Assembly: GCA_049965095.1 (NCBI GenBank)
Contig: JBMFWR010000005.1
Coordinates: forward strand, 1 to 35,323
Length of the DNA stretch: 35,323 nucleotides
Source: JAKAWW01 sp049965095
Lineage (GTDB): Archaea > Micrarchaeota > Micrarchaeia > Micrarchaeales > Micrarchaeaceae
Reading direction: 5' to 3'
Within the stretch, counting starts at the first letter, position 1, and each line of letters begins with the position of its first letter. Made by a program: the position numbers and the translations under genes. The notes beneath the pieces were generated by a model. That model saw only the letters and a program-made list of their open reading frames with translations, was not told the DNA's origin and did not search any database. Below are positions 8,723 to 15,021 of this stretch, in pieces.

Positions 8723-8765
8723 AATTATACACGCTCAAGCAGAAGCATTGATAAATTCTCTGCAA

Positions 8766-8778
8766 AAATATAAATACC
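8766..8778 (+). promoter_or_regulatory. TATA box of tRNA-Cys
   Basis: AATATAAATAC lies with its centre about 30 bases before the first tRNA base (8802). The motif is nearly symmetric and could also serve the CBS gene on the other strand. Confidence 0.5.
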
Positions 8779-8801
8779 TATAATTGTAATAAATCGTGAA
8801 T

Positions 8802-8891
8802 GCCAGGATGGCAGATTGGCTATGCGGCCGCCTGCAGAGCGGCGTAGGGGGGTTCGATATGCTTTCAGGCACGGAAGTCCCTCTCCTGGCT
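8802..8891 (+). tRNA. tRNA-Cys (GCA anticodon) with intron in the T-loop
   Basis: Acceptor stem GCCAGGA (8802-8808) pairs with TCCTGGC (8884-8890), and the discriminator is T8891, as in archaeal tRNA-Cys. The anticodon stem is GCCGC (8827-8831) with GCGGC (8839-8843), and loop CTGCAGA gives anticodon GCA. The T-stem is GGGGG (8848-8852) with CCCTC (8879-8883). Between its arms lie 26 bases instead of 7; removing 8859-8877 leaves the normal T-loop TTCGATT. The mature RNA would be 71 bases. CCA is not encoded. The archease gene, which helps the RtcB ligase join tRNA halves, lies 40 bases downstream on the other strand. Confidence 0.92.
8859..8877 (+). other. tRNA intron with bulge-helix-bulge splice sites
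   Basis: The 19-base intron has a complete BHB motif. Central 4-bp helix: TTCG (8853-8856) with CGGA (8872-8875). Three-base bulges: ATA (8857-8859) and AGT (8876-8878). Inner helix: TGC (8860-8862) with GCA (8869-8871). The outer helix is the T-stem itself. Cutting after the second base of each bulge removes exactly 8859-8877, equal to an intron between tRNA positions 59 and 60. Confidence 0.85.
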
Positions 8892-8931
8892 TCGTTTCTA
8901 TTTACATTCTGAAAAAGAATGCCCTGGTATG

Positions 8932-9366
8932 TTATACGTCTACAACCACTTGGGCAATAAATTTGCCGCCTCTTCGCACGACTTTGAGTCCGTATTTGGA
9001 TATACCTTTTACCTCAAGCCTTGCACACTCGCTGCATTTCCTTTTGGCAAGTATCTCTGCATGCAACAAATAAGCACTGCTAGCTTTTTGAATTTTGAGC
9101 TTCTTTGCGGAGTAGCCGAAGAGATCTCGCGCTTCGCACTTTGACAGGGAATCCTGCAGAAAATCCCACAGTAGCGTGTCTATGTCGCGGCTCTTTTCCT
9201 TTACTGTTATTTTGTAAGTCTTAGATCTGGTTTTCTTTAGCATCTTTGTGTCAACTTGAGTATCAAACAACGCATACAAAGAATTACGGAAGACGCTTGC
9301 AATTGTAGTTCCGCTGGCTTCGAATTCGACATCTGCTGTATGGTCAAGGAACCTGTAGTTTTGCAT
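8932..9366 (-). CDS. Archease, RNA ligase RtcB activator
   Basis: Product is 144 residues, the usual archease length. It begins MQNYRFLDHTADVEF with the family's DHTADV motif (metal-binding Asp8 and Asp12), followed by a variable domain and the C-terminal LEVKGISKYGLKV...GGKFIAQVVVDV, matching the family's VEVKAIT...VVFDI end. Archease helps the RtcB ligase seal tRNA halves after intron removal. The gene lies directly next to an intron-containing tRNA-Cys, transcribed toward it. A symmetric CCATATATAAG at 9401-9411 could act as its promoter and as that of the divergent sRNA. Confidence 0.92.
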   Translation of the reverse strand: MQNYRFLDHTADVEFEASGTTIASVFRNSLYALFDTQVDTKMLKKTRSKTYKITVKEKSRDIDTLLWDFLQDSLSKCEARDLFGYSAKKLKIQKASSAYLLHAEILAKRKCSECARLEVKGISKYGLKVVRRGGKFIAQVVVDV

Positions 9367-9401
9367 AATCTCGCTCTATTTACTTTAGCATAACCATATA
9401 T

Positions 9402-9420
9402 AAGATTTAGTTTTAATATA
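9402..9420 (+). promoter_or_regulatory. AT-rich promoter region between archease and the sRNA
   Basis: ATATATAAG (9403-9411) and TTTTAATATA (9412-9421) are TATA-like on the plus strand and sit just before the C/D box sRNA. The first also reads as CTTATATATGG toward archease. Which of them is used cannot be decided by reading. Confidence 0.35.
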
Positions 9421-9423
9421 TTT

Positions 9424-9485
9424 TAGTCCTATGAAGAAAAGAGTAACTACTGAAATGTGATGAAGCCCATTTCGGCTGAGGACTA
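9424..9485 (+). ncRNA. C/D box guide sRNA (2'-O-methylation)
   Basis: All parts of an archaeal C/D sRNA are present in 62 bases. Terminal stem: TAGTCC (9424-9429) with GGACTA (9480-9485). Box C: ATGAAGA (9431-9437, one change from RTGATGA). Box D': CTGA (9450-9453). Three-base spacer. Box C': GTGATGA (9457-9463). Box D: CTGA (9476-9479). The two 12-base guides are 9438-9449 and 9464-9475, predicting targets TAGTTACTCTTT (methylated at the fifth base, T/U) and CCGAAATGGGCT (at the fifth base, A). Targets in rRNA or tRNA are outside the window. It could share a transcript with the archaeosortase gene. Confidence 0.75.
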
Positions 9486-9547
9486 AATGTGCTTAAGGAA
9501 TTGAATTGCCGGAAAGCTTATCCGGTGCTGGCTTATCGGGTATATAC

Positions 9548-11041
9548 ATGATATTTGGCAAAAAGATTGCGGTCATATCGCTGCTTGTTGCTTTCTTGAT
9601 TGCAAGCGCAAACAGCATAGTTATCACAAACCCCAGCATACTTGACAACAATCCAAGCACTTACATAATAGTAGTAATAGCAATGCTGCCACTGCTCATA
9701 GTTTTTTCAGCAAAGGAAGAACTTAAGCCAAAGAATGATTTAGCAAGCATTATTTTTGGAATATTGGCATTTTTGGCTTATTTGCTGCTTCTTTCTCTGT
9801 CGATGGTTGGGCTTTCTTTCACTTTTATAACCTTAAGGGTAGATGCGCTTCTCATGCCTTTGCTTCTTGCTTCTTTTATCATGCTGATCTTTGGTTTTGA
9901 AGGGCTGAAAAAGCTCAAGGTGCTCATTGTATATTCGATTTTTGCTTCACCCGTTCTGCTGATGCCAGTGATACAGCTTAACAATGCGTGGACAATAATA
10001 AATGTGGGCTTTGTTTATGGTATTCTCAAAGCTTTTGGCTTGCCGCTAGTGCTCTCGGGCTTCACACTAAGCACCATTGGTGGCACTATGATTACCATAT
10101 CAAATGCATGCGTCTCCGTAGGCGATTTTATTGCTTTGATTATGTTCCTTGTGCCAGTGGCATACTTATACAATGGCTCTATTAAATCCAAATTTTTATG
10201 GCTTGCTTGGGGCTTTGTTCTCATGCTTTTGCTTAATCTTGCTAGGATATTCGCAATTGTGATATCATGGCTCTATTACGGGCTTCAGTCCTCGATACTC
10301 GCTTTCCACATCTTTGCAGGGGAGGTGCTTTTTTACGCTTCTATCGTTGTCATGATGCTCGTGGCCGGAAGGTTTGGGCTTGCCATACCAAAGATTCCAA
10401 ATTCTAGCAAACGTAGGAATAAGGAACTTGGCTACAATCCTATGAGGATTGCAATTGCGATTGCTTTTGCGGTAATAGCTTTTGTAGCACTCATGCCGAT
10501 ACGCGGCTTTGTAATTACATACGCGCCATTGTTTGGCACCAGCAATGCAACGCAGATTGATGCAATAAGCCAGGTTTTGGGAAGTGTTCAAAGAGCGCAA
10601 TTAAACATAACGCAAGTATATACTTCAAACACTGTCCTCGTTTACGGCTTGAACAAAAACGGCTATGCCAACGAATATGCACTTGTAACTCTTTACAGCA
10701 AGCCAGAACAGGGCCTGATAACGGCGAACTTTACAAGCGCAAGCAACATGCATTCATTGCTGCTGCCAAATGGAATAGCTATAAAATCGGCTTCATTGAA
10801 ATCTGACAACAGCACTTTCTTGGTGGATTATTTTGCAATTCCATATTTGGTAAACGGCACCTATATTACGGAAAATTACAACATTTTCGCAATCGCCAAC
10901 AATACCAAACAGATAGAACTGTGCAAAAATGGTGCGCATGGATTTACTGGCATTTACACATACATCTACAACCTTTTGTATTATGGAACAGATAACCAAA
11001 GCGTGATGTGCAGCAGCTATTATATAGCAGGAGGCGCTTAA
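9548..11041 (+). CDS. Archaeosortase/exosortase-family transpeptidase
   Basis: Product is about 497 residues (511 if a TTG at 9506 after AAGGA is used). About eight hydrophobic helices fill the N-terminal 290 residues and carry the catalytic triad of the exosortase superfamily: Cys in ISNACVSVGD, Arg in LLNLARI, His in AFHIFAGEV (C202, R247, H268 counted from the TTG; subtract 14 from the ATG). Another helix then leads to an outer domain of about 170 residues with N-x-S/T sequons and a Cys pair near the end. Archaeosortases cut a C-terminal sorting signal (such as PGF-CTERM) from surface proteins and join them to lipid. No protein with such a tail is seen in this window. The Nudix-UDG gene begins one base after its stop, so they share an operon. 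Confidence 0.82.
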   Translation: MIFGKKIAVISLLVAFLIASANSIVITNPSILDNNPSTYIIVVIAMLPLLIVFSAKEELKPKNDLASIIFGILAFLAYLLLLSLSMVGLSFTFITLRVDALLMPLLLASFIMLIFGFEGLKKLKVLIVYSIFASPVLLMPVIQLNNAWTIINVGFVYGILKAFGLPLVLSGFTLSTIGGTMITISNACVSVGDFIALIMFLVPVAYLYNGSIKSKFLWLAWGFVLMLLLNLARIFAIVISWLYYGLQSSILAFHIFAGEVLFYASIVVMMLVAGRFGLAIPKIPNSSKRRNKELGYNPMRIAIAIAFAVIAFVALMPIRGFVITYAPLFGTSNATQIDAISQVLGSVQRAQLNITQVYTSNTVLVYGLNKNGYANEYALVTLYSKPEQGLITANFTSASNMHSLLLPNGIAIKSASLKSDNSTFLVDYFAIPYLVNGTYITENYNIFAIANNTKQIELCKNGAHGFTGIYTYIYNLLYYGTDNQSVMCSSYYIAGGA

Positions 11042-11042
11042 C

Positions 11043-11999
11043 TTGACCAGATTTGACTATGACGGCGGTATCCTTGTATACGGCTACAGAGGTCGAGACA
11101 GGGTTTTCCTATTCCTCCAGGGCAAAGACCATTGGGACTTTCCAAAAGGACACATAGAAAAAGGGGAAACATCATTGCAATGCGCAATCAGAGAAACAAA
11201 AGAAGAGACAGGCCTTGATATTGATCCAGACAGGTATTTTATGCATGAAATGACGTTTTGGTACCAGGAAAACGGTGAAAAGGTAAATACAAGTCTAAAG
11301 GTATACCTAGGGATGATAGAAGATATATCTACAAGCATAAAGCTTACCGAGCATAGCGGCTTCAAGTGGTTTACTTTCACCGAAGCAATGGACAGCGACC
11401 TTTTTGAAAACCAGAAGCAGCTTCTCGTTCATGCCAACACTTACATAAACAAAAAAGAGGAACTGAAGACGCTAAACGAGGAATATGCAAAGCTTCCGCA
11501 TTCTGAAAAGACGTGGAACCTTAGCAGGAATTTTGTGCCTGGCGAAGGATCACCGGAAGCGCAGGTCATGATAATAGGGCAGGCTCCGGGCAGGAATGAA
11601 GACATGCTGTTAAGGCCTTTCGTAGGAGCAAGCGGCAAGCTGCTTGATGAGATGATAAGAGTGGCTGGGCTTAAAAGGGAAAAAACTTACATAACTAGTG
11701 TTGTACAGTTCTTTCCCCCAAAAAACCGCCAGCCAACAGACCATGAAATAGCAATATGCAAGCCGTTCCTTGAAAAGCAGCTCCATATAATCAGCCCGAA
11801 GATTGTTGTCCTTTTAGGGAGCATTGCAGCCAAGGCAGTGATAGGTGCAACGGAAATAATGAAGCACCATGGAGAACTTGTTGAAGACAAATATTTCCTT
11901 ACAATACATCCTTCGGCTGCTGTAAGACTAAAGAAGAATGTTGCTGTAATAAGGCAGGATTTTGAAAAGCTTAAAGAGATAATAAAAGAAAAATTATAG
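11043..11999 (+). CDS. Nudix hydrolase fused to family-4-like uracil-DNA glycosylase
   Basis: Product is 318 residues with two enzymes in one chain. Residues 1-135 are a Nudix hydrolase of the Ap4A/dNTP type, with Nudix box G36-x5-E42-x7-R50-E51-x2-E54-E55-x-G57. Residues 145-318 are a uracil-DNA glycosylase: GEGSPEAQVMIIGQAPGRNED (uracil pocket, 167-187), RPFVGASGKLLDE, NRQPT and HPSAAVR (289-295). Family 4 normally binds a 4Fe-4S cluster with four Cys; here only C239 remains, while the N-terminal CxxC is replaced around EKTWNL and VVKC is VVQF. The start is TTG 11043 with GGAGG eight bases before; the next ATG would delete the Nudix box. Likely job: clean nucleotides and remove uracil from DNA. 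Confidence 0.88.
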   Translation: MTRFDYDGGILVYGYRGRDRVFLFLQGKDHWDFPKGHIEKGETSLQCAIRETKEETGLDIDPDRYFMHEMTFWYQENGEKVNTSLKVYLGMIEDISTSIKLTEHSGFKWFTFTEAMDSDLFENQKQLLVHANTYINKKEELKTLNEEYAKLPHSEKTWNLSRNFVPGEGSPEAQVMIIGQAPGRNEDMLLRPFVGASGKLLDEMIRVAGLKREKTYITSVVQFFPPKNRQPTDHEIAICKPFLEKQLHIISPKIVVLLGSIAAKAVIGATEIMKHHGELVEDKYFLTIHPSAAVRLKKNVAVIRQDFEKLKEIIKEKL

Positions 12000-12083
12000 G
12001 ACTTCTTCGCATCTATCTACAGAGCTATAACCGTGCAACTGGTTGAGATTATTGCTGCGTGCAGATCAGGAGCTATAAGCGCT

Positions 12084-13502
12084 TCATTTGCTATCTATGC
12101 GCTTTTCCATTGGGAATAGTATAACCTCTTTTATTGAGGGCTTGTCGGTAAGCAGCATTACAAGCCTGTCGATGCCCATTCCCAAGCCCCCTGTAGGCGG
12201 CATCCCATATTCCATCGCTTCTATGAATTCCATGTCAAGTGGCTCAGGCTTTGCACCCGCAGCTTCTGCTTGCTTTATCTGATTCTCGAAATTTGCGCGC
12301 TGCACTTTTGGATCATTGAGCTCAGAATACGCGTTCGATATCTCCATCCCTGCTACATACAGTTCAAACCTCTCTACAAGCCGCGGATCTCCGCGCTTGA
12401 CCCTTGTTAGCGTTGAGGTTTCCTTTGGGAAGTCTATTGCAAATGTTGGCTGTATGAGCGTTGGCTGCACCACTGTTTCAAAAAGCTTGTCATATGCATG
12501 CGCTCTTGTGCGCTTGCCTTTTTCAAAGCGTATGCCTTTGCTTTCAGCCAGCTTGAATAGCTCCTCGTCTTCCATGCTCAATATGTCAGAACCGAGCTTT
12601 TCGTTTATGCTATCTACATATTTGACGCGCTTGAAAGGCGCTGCAAAGCTTATCTTCTTGCCCTGATATTCTATTTCGGTGCTGTTGTAGAGCTTCTTCG
12701 TGATGTATTCAAGGAGCTCCTCTTGAAGTGCCATCATGTCATTGTAATCAGCGTACGCCTGATACCATTCTATCATCGTAAATTCAGGGCTGTGCGTAAC
12801 GTCCAAATCCTCGTTCCTGAATGCCTTGTATATCTCATAAACCCTTTCATAGCCTCCAATTATTAGCCTCTTTAGGTATAGCTCATTTGATATGCGCAGA
12901 TAATCCTCTTCATTGAGCGTATTTACAAAAACCTTGAACGGATCTGCGTCAGCTCCACCGTAAAGCGGTTGTATAACTGGCGTTTCAAACTCGAAAAAAG
13001 AGCGAGAATTTAGAAATTCCCTTATCGCAGATTCTATGATGCTGCGCTTTATAAATATGTCCCTTACGCCAGGATTCATTATAAGGTCAAGATATCTCTT
13101 GCGGTATCTTATCTCCACATCCTGTATGCCATGCCACTTGTCTGGCAGCATTCGCATTGCCTTTGCAAGAAGGGTATAACTCTCAACCTTTACGCTTATC
13201 TCGCCCGGCTTTGTCTTGAATACTACTCCTTCCACGCCTATAATATCGCCAGCATTCATCTTCTTTACGCTGTTCAGCTTCTCCCCCAAAATAGCATAGT
13301 CAAAATATGCCTGTATTTTTCCAGTGGAATCTAGCACGTCTACAAATATCAGCTTTCCAGATTTCCTTATTCCGATTATCCTGCCAGCTACCGAAACCTT
13401 TTTGCCCTCGAACTTTTCAAATGCACTTTTTATCTCCAATGCGTGCGCTGTCTGATTATATGAATAGGGTAGGTTTGCAAAAGTGTTTTCCTCTTCTTCC
13501 AT
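12084..13502 (-). CDS. lysS: Lysyl-tRNA synthetase, class II
   Basis: Product is 472 residues and charges tRNA-Lys. An N-terminal OB-fold binds the anticodon (KVSVAGRIIGIRKSGKLIFVD, about 34-54). Then come class II motif 1 (RYLDLIMNPGVRDIF...FETPVIQP), motif 2 (YKAFRNEDLDVTHSPEFTMIEWYQAY, the LysRS form) and motif 3 (GGLGMGIDRLVML). Many archaea use the unrelated class I LysRS, so the class II form is informative about lineage. The ATG at 13502 is preceded by AGGTGG. A TATA-like element at 13579-13594 lies about 80 bases upstream. Genes on the other side converge at 11999 with an 84-base gap in which no feature is seen except two copies of GAGCTATAA. Confidence 0.93.
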   Translation of the reverse strand: MEEEENTFANLPYSYNQTAHALEIKSAFEKFEGKKVSVAGRIIGIRKSGKLIFVDVLDSTGKIQAYFDYAILGEKLNSVKKMNAGDIIGVEGVVFKTKPGEISVKVESYTLLAKAMRMLPDKWHGIQDVEIRYRKRYLDLIMNPGVRDIFIKRSIIESAIREFLNSRSFFEFETPVIQPLYGGADADPFKVFVNTLNEEDYLRISNELYLKRLIIGGYERVYEIYKAFRNEDLDVTHSPEFTMIEWYQAYADYNDMMALQEELLEYITKKLYNSTEIEYQGKKISFAAPFKRVKYVDSINEKLGSDILSMEDEELFKLAESKGIRFEKGKRTRAHAYDKLFETVVQPTLIQPTFAIDFPKETSTLTRVKRGDPRLVERFELYVAGMEISNAYSELNDPKVQRANFENQIKQAEAAGAKPEPLDMEFIEAMEYGMPPTGGLGMGIDRLVMLLTDKPSIKEVILFPMEKRIDSK

Positions 13503-13626
13503 ATGTATACCACCTAATAGCTTGCACGTTTATGGCATTTGTGCATGCAGAGGCAAGCTTACTGCATTATTGGTTTTCGATTTTATATATCTTACTATTG
13601 CCTATCGTGCTTGCTATGTATAAGCG

Positions 13627-13689
13627 AAATGGCCCAACCTTGAAGAAAAAGGGGTGAGCCTGTAGCATTAGTTAGCTACAGGCCCATTT
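13627..13689 (+). ncRNA. Possible structured RNA with three-way junction
   Basis: A perfect 9-bp hairpin GCCTGTAGC (13658-13666) / GCTACAGGC (13675-13683) with an 8-base loop is enclosed by AAATGG (13627-13632) / CCATTT (13684-13689), with a second small hairpin CCTT (13638-13641) / AAGG (13649-13652). A TATA-like TTTTATATATC at about 13581-13591 lies before it on the plus strand. It could instead be a terminator or operator downstream of the winged-helix gene, whose end touches it. No known RNA family is recognised. Confidence 0.3.
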
Positions 13690-14230
13690 ACTGAGGGGGT
13701 GAAATAATTAGTATATTGGTCGCCTTGCCAGCATCAAATTTGTAAAAAACTTTGTGACCTAGCTGATATCTTGTCAAAAGGCCTTCTTTGTAAAGCTTCG
13801 AAAGCCTTGCAGAAGCCGCGTTTCTTCCCTTGTAGTTGAGGTTTGCCTTTATATCGTCTGCGCATGCCATGCCTTTTCTCTGTATTATTTGGAGTATCTT
13901 GGCATCCAGATCAGATATTGGCATCTCCTTGGCACCCTGCTGAATCGGAAGCTGGGCCTCCTGCTCTGGTGCAACAGAAGAAGGGGCTTCATCGCTGAAA
14001 AGTTCGTTCTCGAGCCTGTTAATGCCCTGAGCGAGGCTTTGCAAGATCATTGTTGTCCTCTTGTTTTCATCTATAAGATACTTTACAAGTGAAAAAAGGC
14101 TTGAGTTAATATCGTCGCTTTTTGCTTTTTCGCTTACTATGCTGCTCAAATGGGAATTCTTCTCCTTAAGCTCGTCTATTCCCTTCTTGATGCTTTGAAC
14201 ATCTTTTTCTATTTCCTTTTTTGAGCGCAT
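13688..14230 (-). CDS. Coiled-coil winged-helix transcriptional regulator
   Basis: Product is 180 residues from the ATG at 14230 (194 from 14272). The N-terminal part is a charged helical stretch likely to form a coiled coil for dimerisation. The C-terminal part (about 105-170) is a winged helix: DLDAKILQIIQRKG, ADDIKANLNY, NAASARLSKLYKEGLLTRYQLGHKVFYKF. It probably binds DNA as a dimer. The ATG at 14230 is preferred because GGTG sits just before it and because the three TCATGA repeats at 14246-14287 would then lie in the leader rather than in the gene. This layout suggests self-control. The gene ends at a strong inverted repeat (13658-13683). Confidence 0.7.
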   Translation of the reverse strand: MRSKKEIEKDVQSIKKGIDELKEKNSHLSSIVSEKAKSDDINSSLFSLVKYLIDENKRTTMILQSLAQGINRLENELFSDEAPSSVAPEQEAQLPIQQGAKEMPISDLDAKILQIIQRKGMACADDIKANLNYKGRNAASARLSKLYKEGLLTRYQLGHKVFYKFDAGKATNILIISPPQ

Positions 14231-14245
14231 AAGCACCAACACTCC

Positions 14246-14287
14246 ATCATGAATGATCCACGGAACAATCATGATTGAATCATGAAT
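14246..14287. promoter_or_regulatory. Three phased ATCATGAWT sites, candidate operator
   Basis: ATCATGAAT at 14246-14254, ATCATGATT at 14268-14276 and ATCATGAAT at 14279-14287 share the palindromic core TCATGA. Their starts are 22 and 11 bases apart, two and one helical turns, so all face one side of the DNA. They lie between the TATA box and the chosen start of the winged-helix gene, about where transcription would begin. Confidence 0.45.
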
Positions 14288-14302
14288 TAATTGCGATAGA
14301 TA

Positions 14303-14318
14303 AATATTTAAATATTGC
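14303..14318. promoter_or_regulatory. Divergent TATA element between the regulator and dim2
   Basis: AAATATTTAAATATTG is almost symmetric, so it can serve both strands. For the regulator it predicts transcription starting near 14285, inside the TCATGA repeats. Confidence 0.4.
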
Positions 14319-14350
14319 TTATTCTTATTATAAAGAGTTGATTAGCGGAA

Positions 14351-14419
14351 TTGCAGGTTCTTGTTCTGCTGATTTTTGGCGTTGCAATTATATTTTTATT
14401 CATTAATAATATAGGATAA
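14351..14419 (+). CDS. Possible 22-residue membrane micropeptide
   Basis: An open frame from a TTG encodes a single hydrophobic helix (LQVLVLLIFGVAIIFLFINN) ending at TAA 14417-14419. It lies about 40 bases after the AT-rich divergent promoter. The hydrophobic pattern is striking in a non-coding gap, but an A/T-rich sequence can give this by chance and there is no clear ribosome site. Confidence 0.2.
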   Translation: MQVLVLLIFGVAIIFLFINNIG

Positions 14420-14458
14420 ACCTAACATATTAGAGATATTAGAGTGTGAAACCCGTTT

Positions 14459-14971
14459 ATGGAGAGATTGTTGATACCAAAGGAAAGGCTCAAGCTGCTT
14501 GAGAAAGATCCAAAGCTAATAGGAAAGGTCTCAAAACTTTGCAGCTGCAAAATTGGCATAGAAGATGAAGGTATAGAAATAAGCGGAGAGCCTTTCGGGG
14601 AATTTTCTGCCAAGAATATACTCTTTGCATTCGGCCGCGGCTTTGACATTGATACTGCATGTGAGCTTTACAACGACGATTTTTATTTCTCGCTTATTGA
14701 CTTAGACCAATATTTTAACAGCGAAAAGCGCATACACCAGGTGAAGGCAAGGATCATAGGTGAGAACGGCAAGGTAAAGGAAAATATAGAAAGCGTAAGC
14801 AAGGCCAGGATAAGCGTTTATGGCAATACAGTGAGTATAATAGGAAAGATAAACGAAGTAGACGAAGCAAAAACATGCATTGTTGCGCTTATAGAAGGCG
14901 AATCGCACAGAAGTGCGTACAGGAAGATGGAAGCGGCACACAGAAAGAACAGGCTAGAGATGCACATTTGA
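14459..14971 (+). CDS. KH-domain ribosome assembly factor, archaeal Dim2/Pno1
   Basis: Product is 170 residues. It has the two-KH layout of Pno1/Dim2: a degenerate first KH (about 1-85, with GRGFDIDTACELYNDDFYFSLIDL) and a typical second KH (about 90-150) with RIIGENGKVKENIE, the GxxG RNA-binding loop, then ISVYGNTVSIIG. The C-terminal GESHRSAYRKME segment also matches the family. In archaea and eukaryotes Dim2 binds the 3' end of small-subunit rRNA and helps place the nuclease that finishes it. The ATG at 14459 is the first in frame. top6B follows 50 bases later in the same direction. Confidence 0.88.
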   Translation: MERLLIPKERLKLLEKDPKLIGKVSKLCSCKIGIEDEGIEISGEPFGEFSAKNILFAFGRGFDIDTACELYNDDFYFSLIDLDQYFNSEKRIHQVKARIIGENGKVKENIESVSKARISVYGNTVSIIGKINEVDEAKTCIVALIEGESHRSAYRKMEAAHRKNRLEMHI

Positions 14972-15021
14972 ATTTATGAATATAGACTACGCCGCTTTGC
15001 TACAGAAGGATAGGTGAATAG

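Noticed and set aside
12000..12083. Two copies of GAGCTATAA in the gap between convergent genes
   Set aside because: Short, imperfectly flanked and without further structure; could be chance.
14976..15017. A 13-codon open frame just before top6B
   Set aside because: Too short to judge, with no ribosome site; more likely part of the top6B leader.
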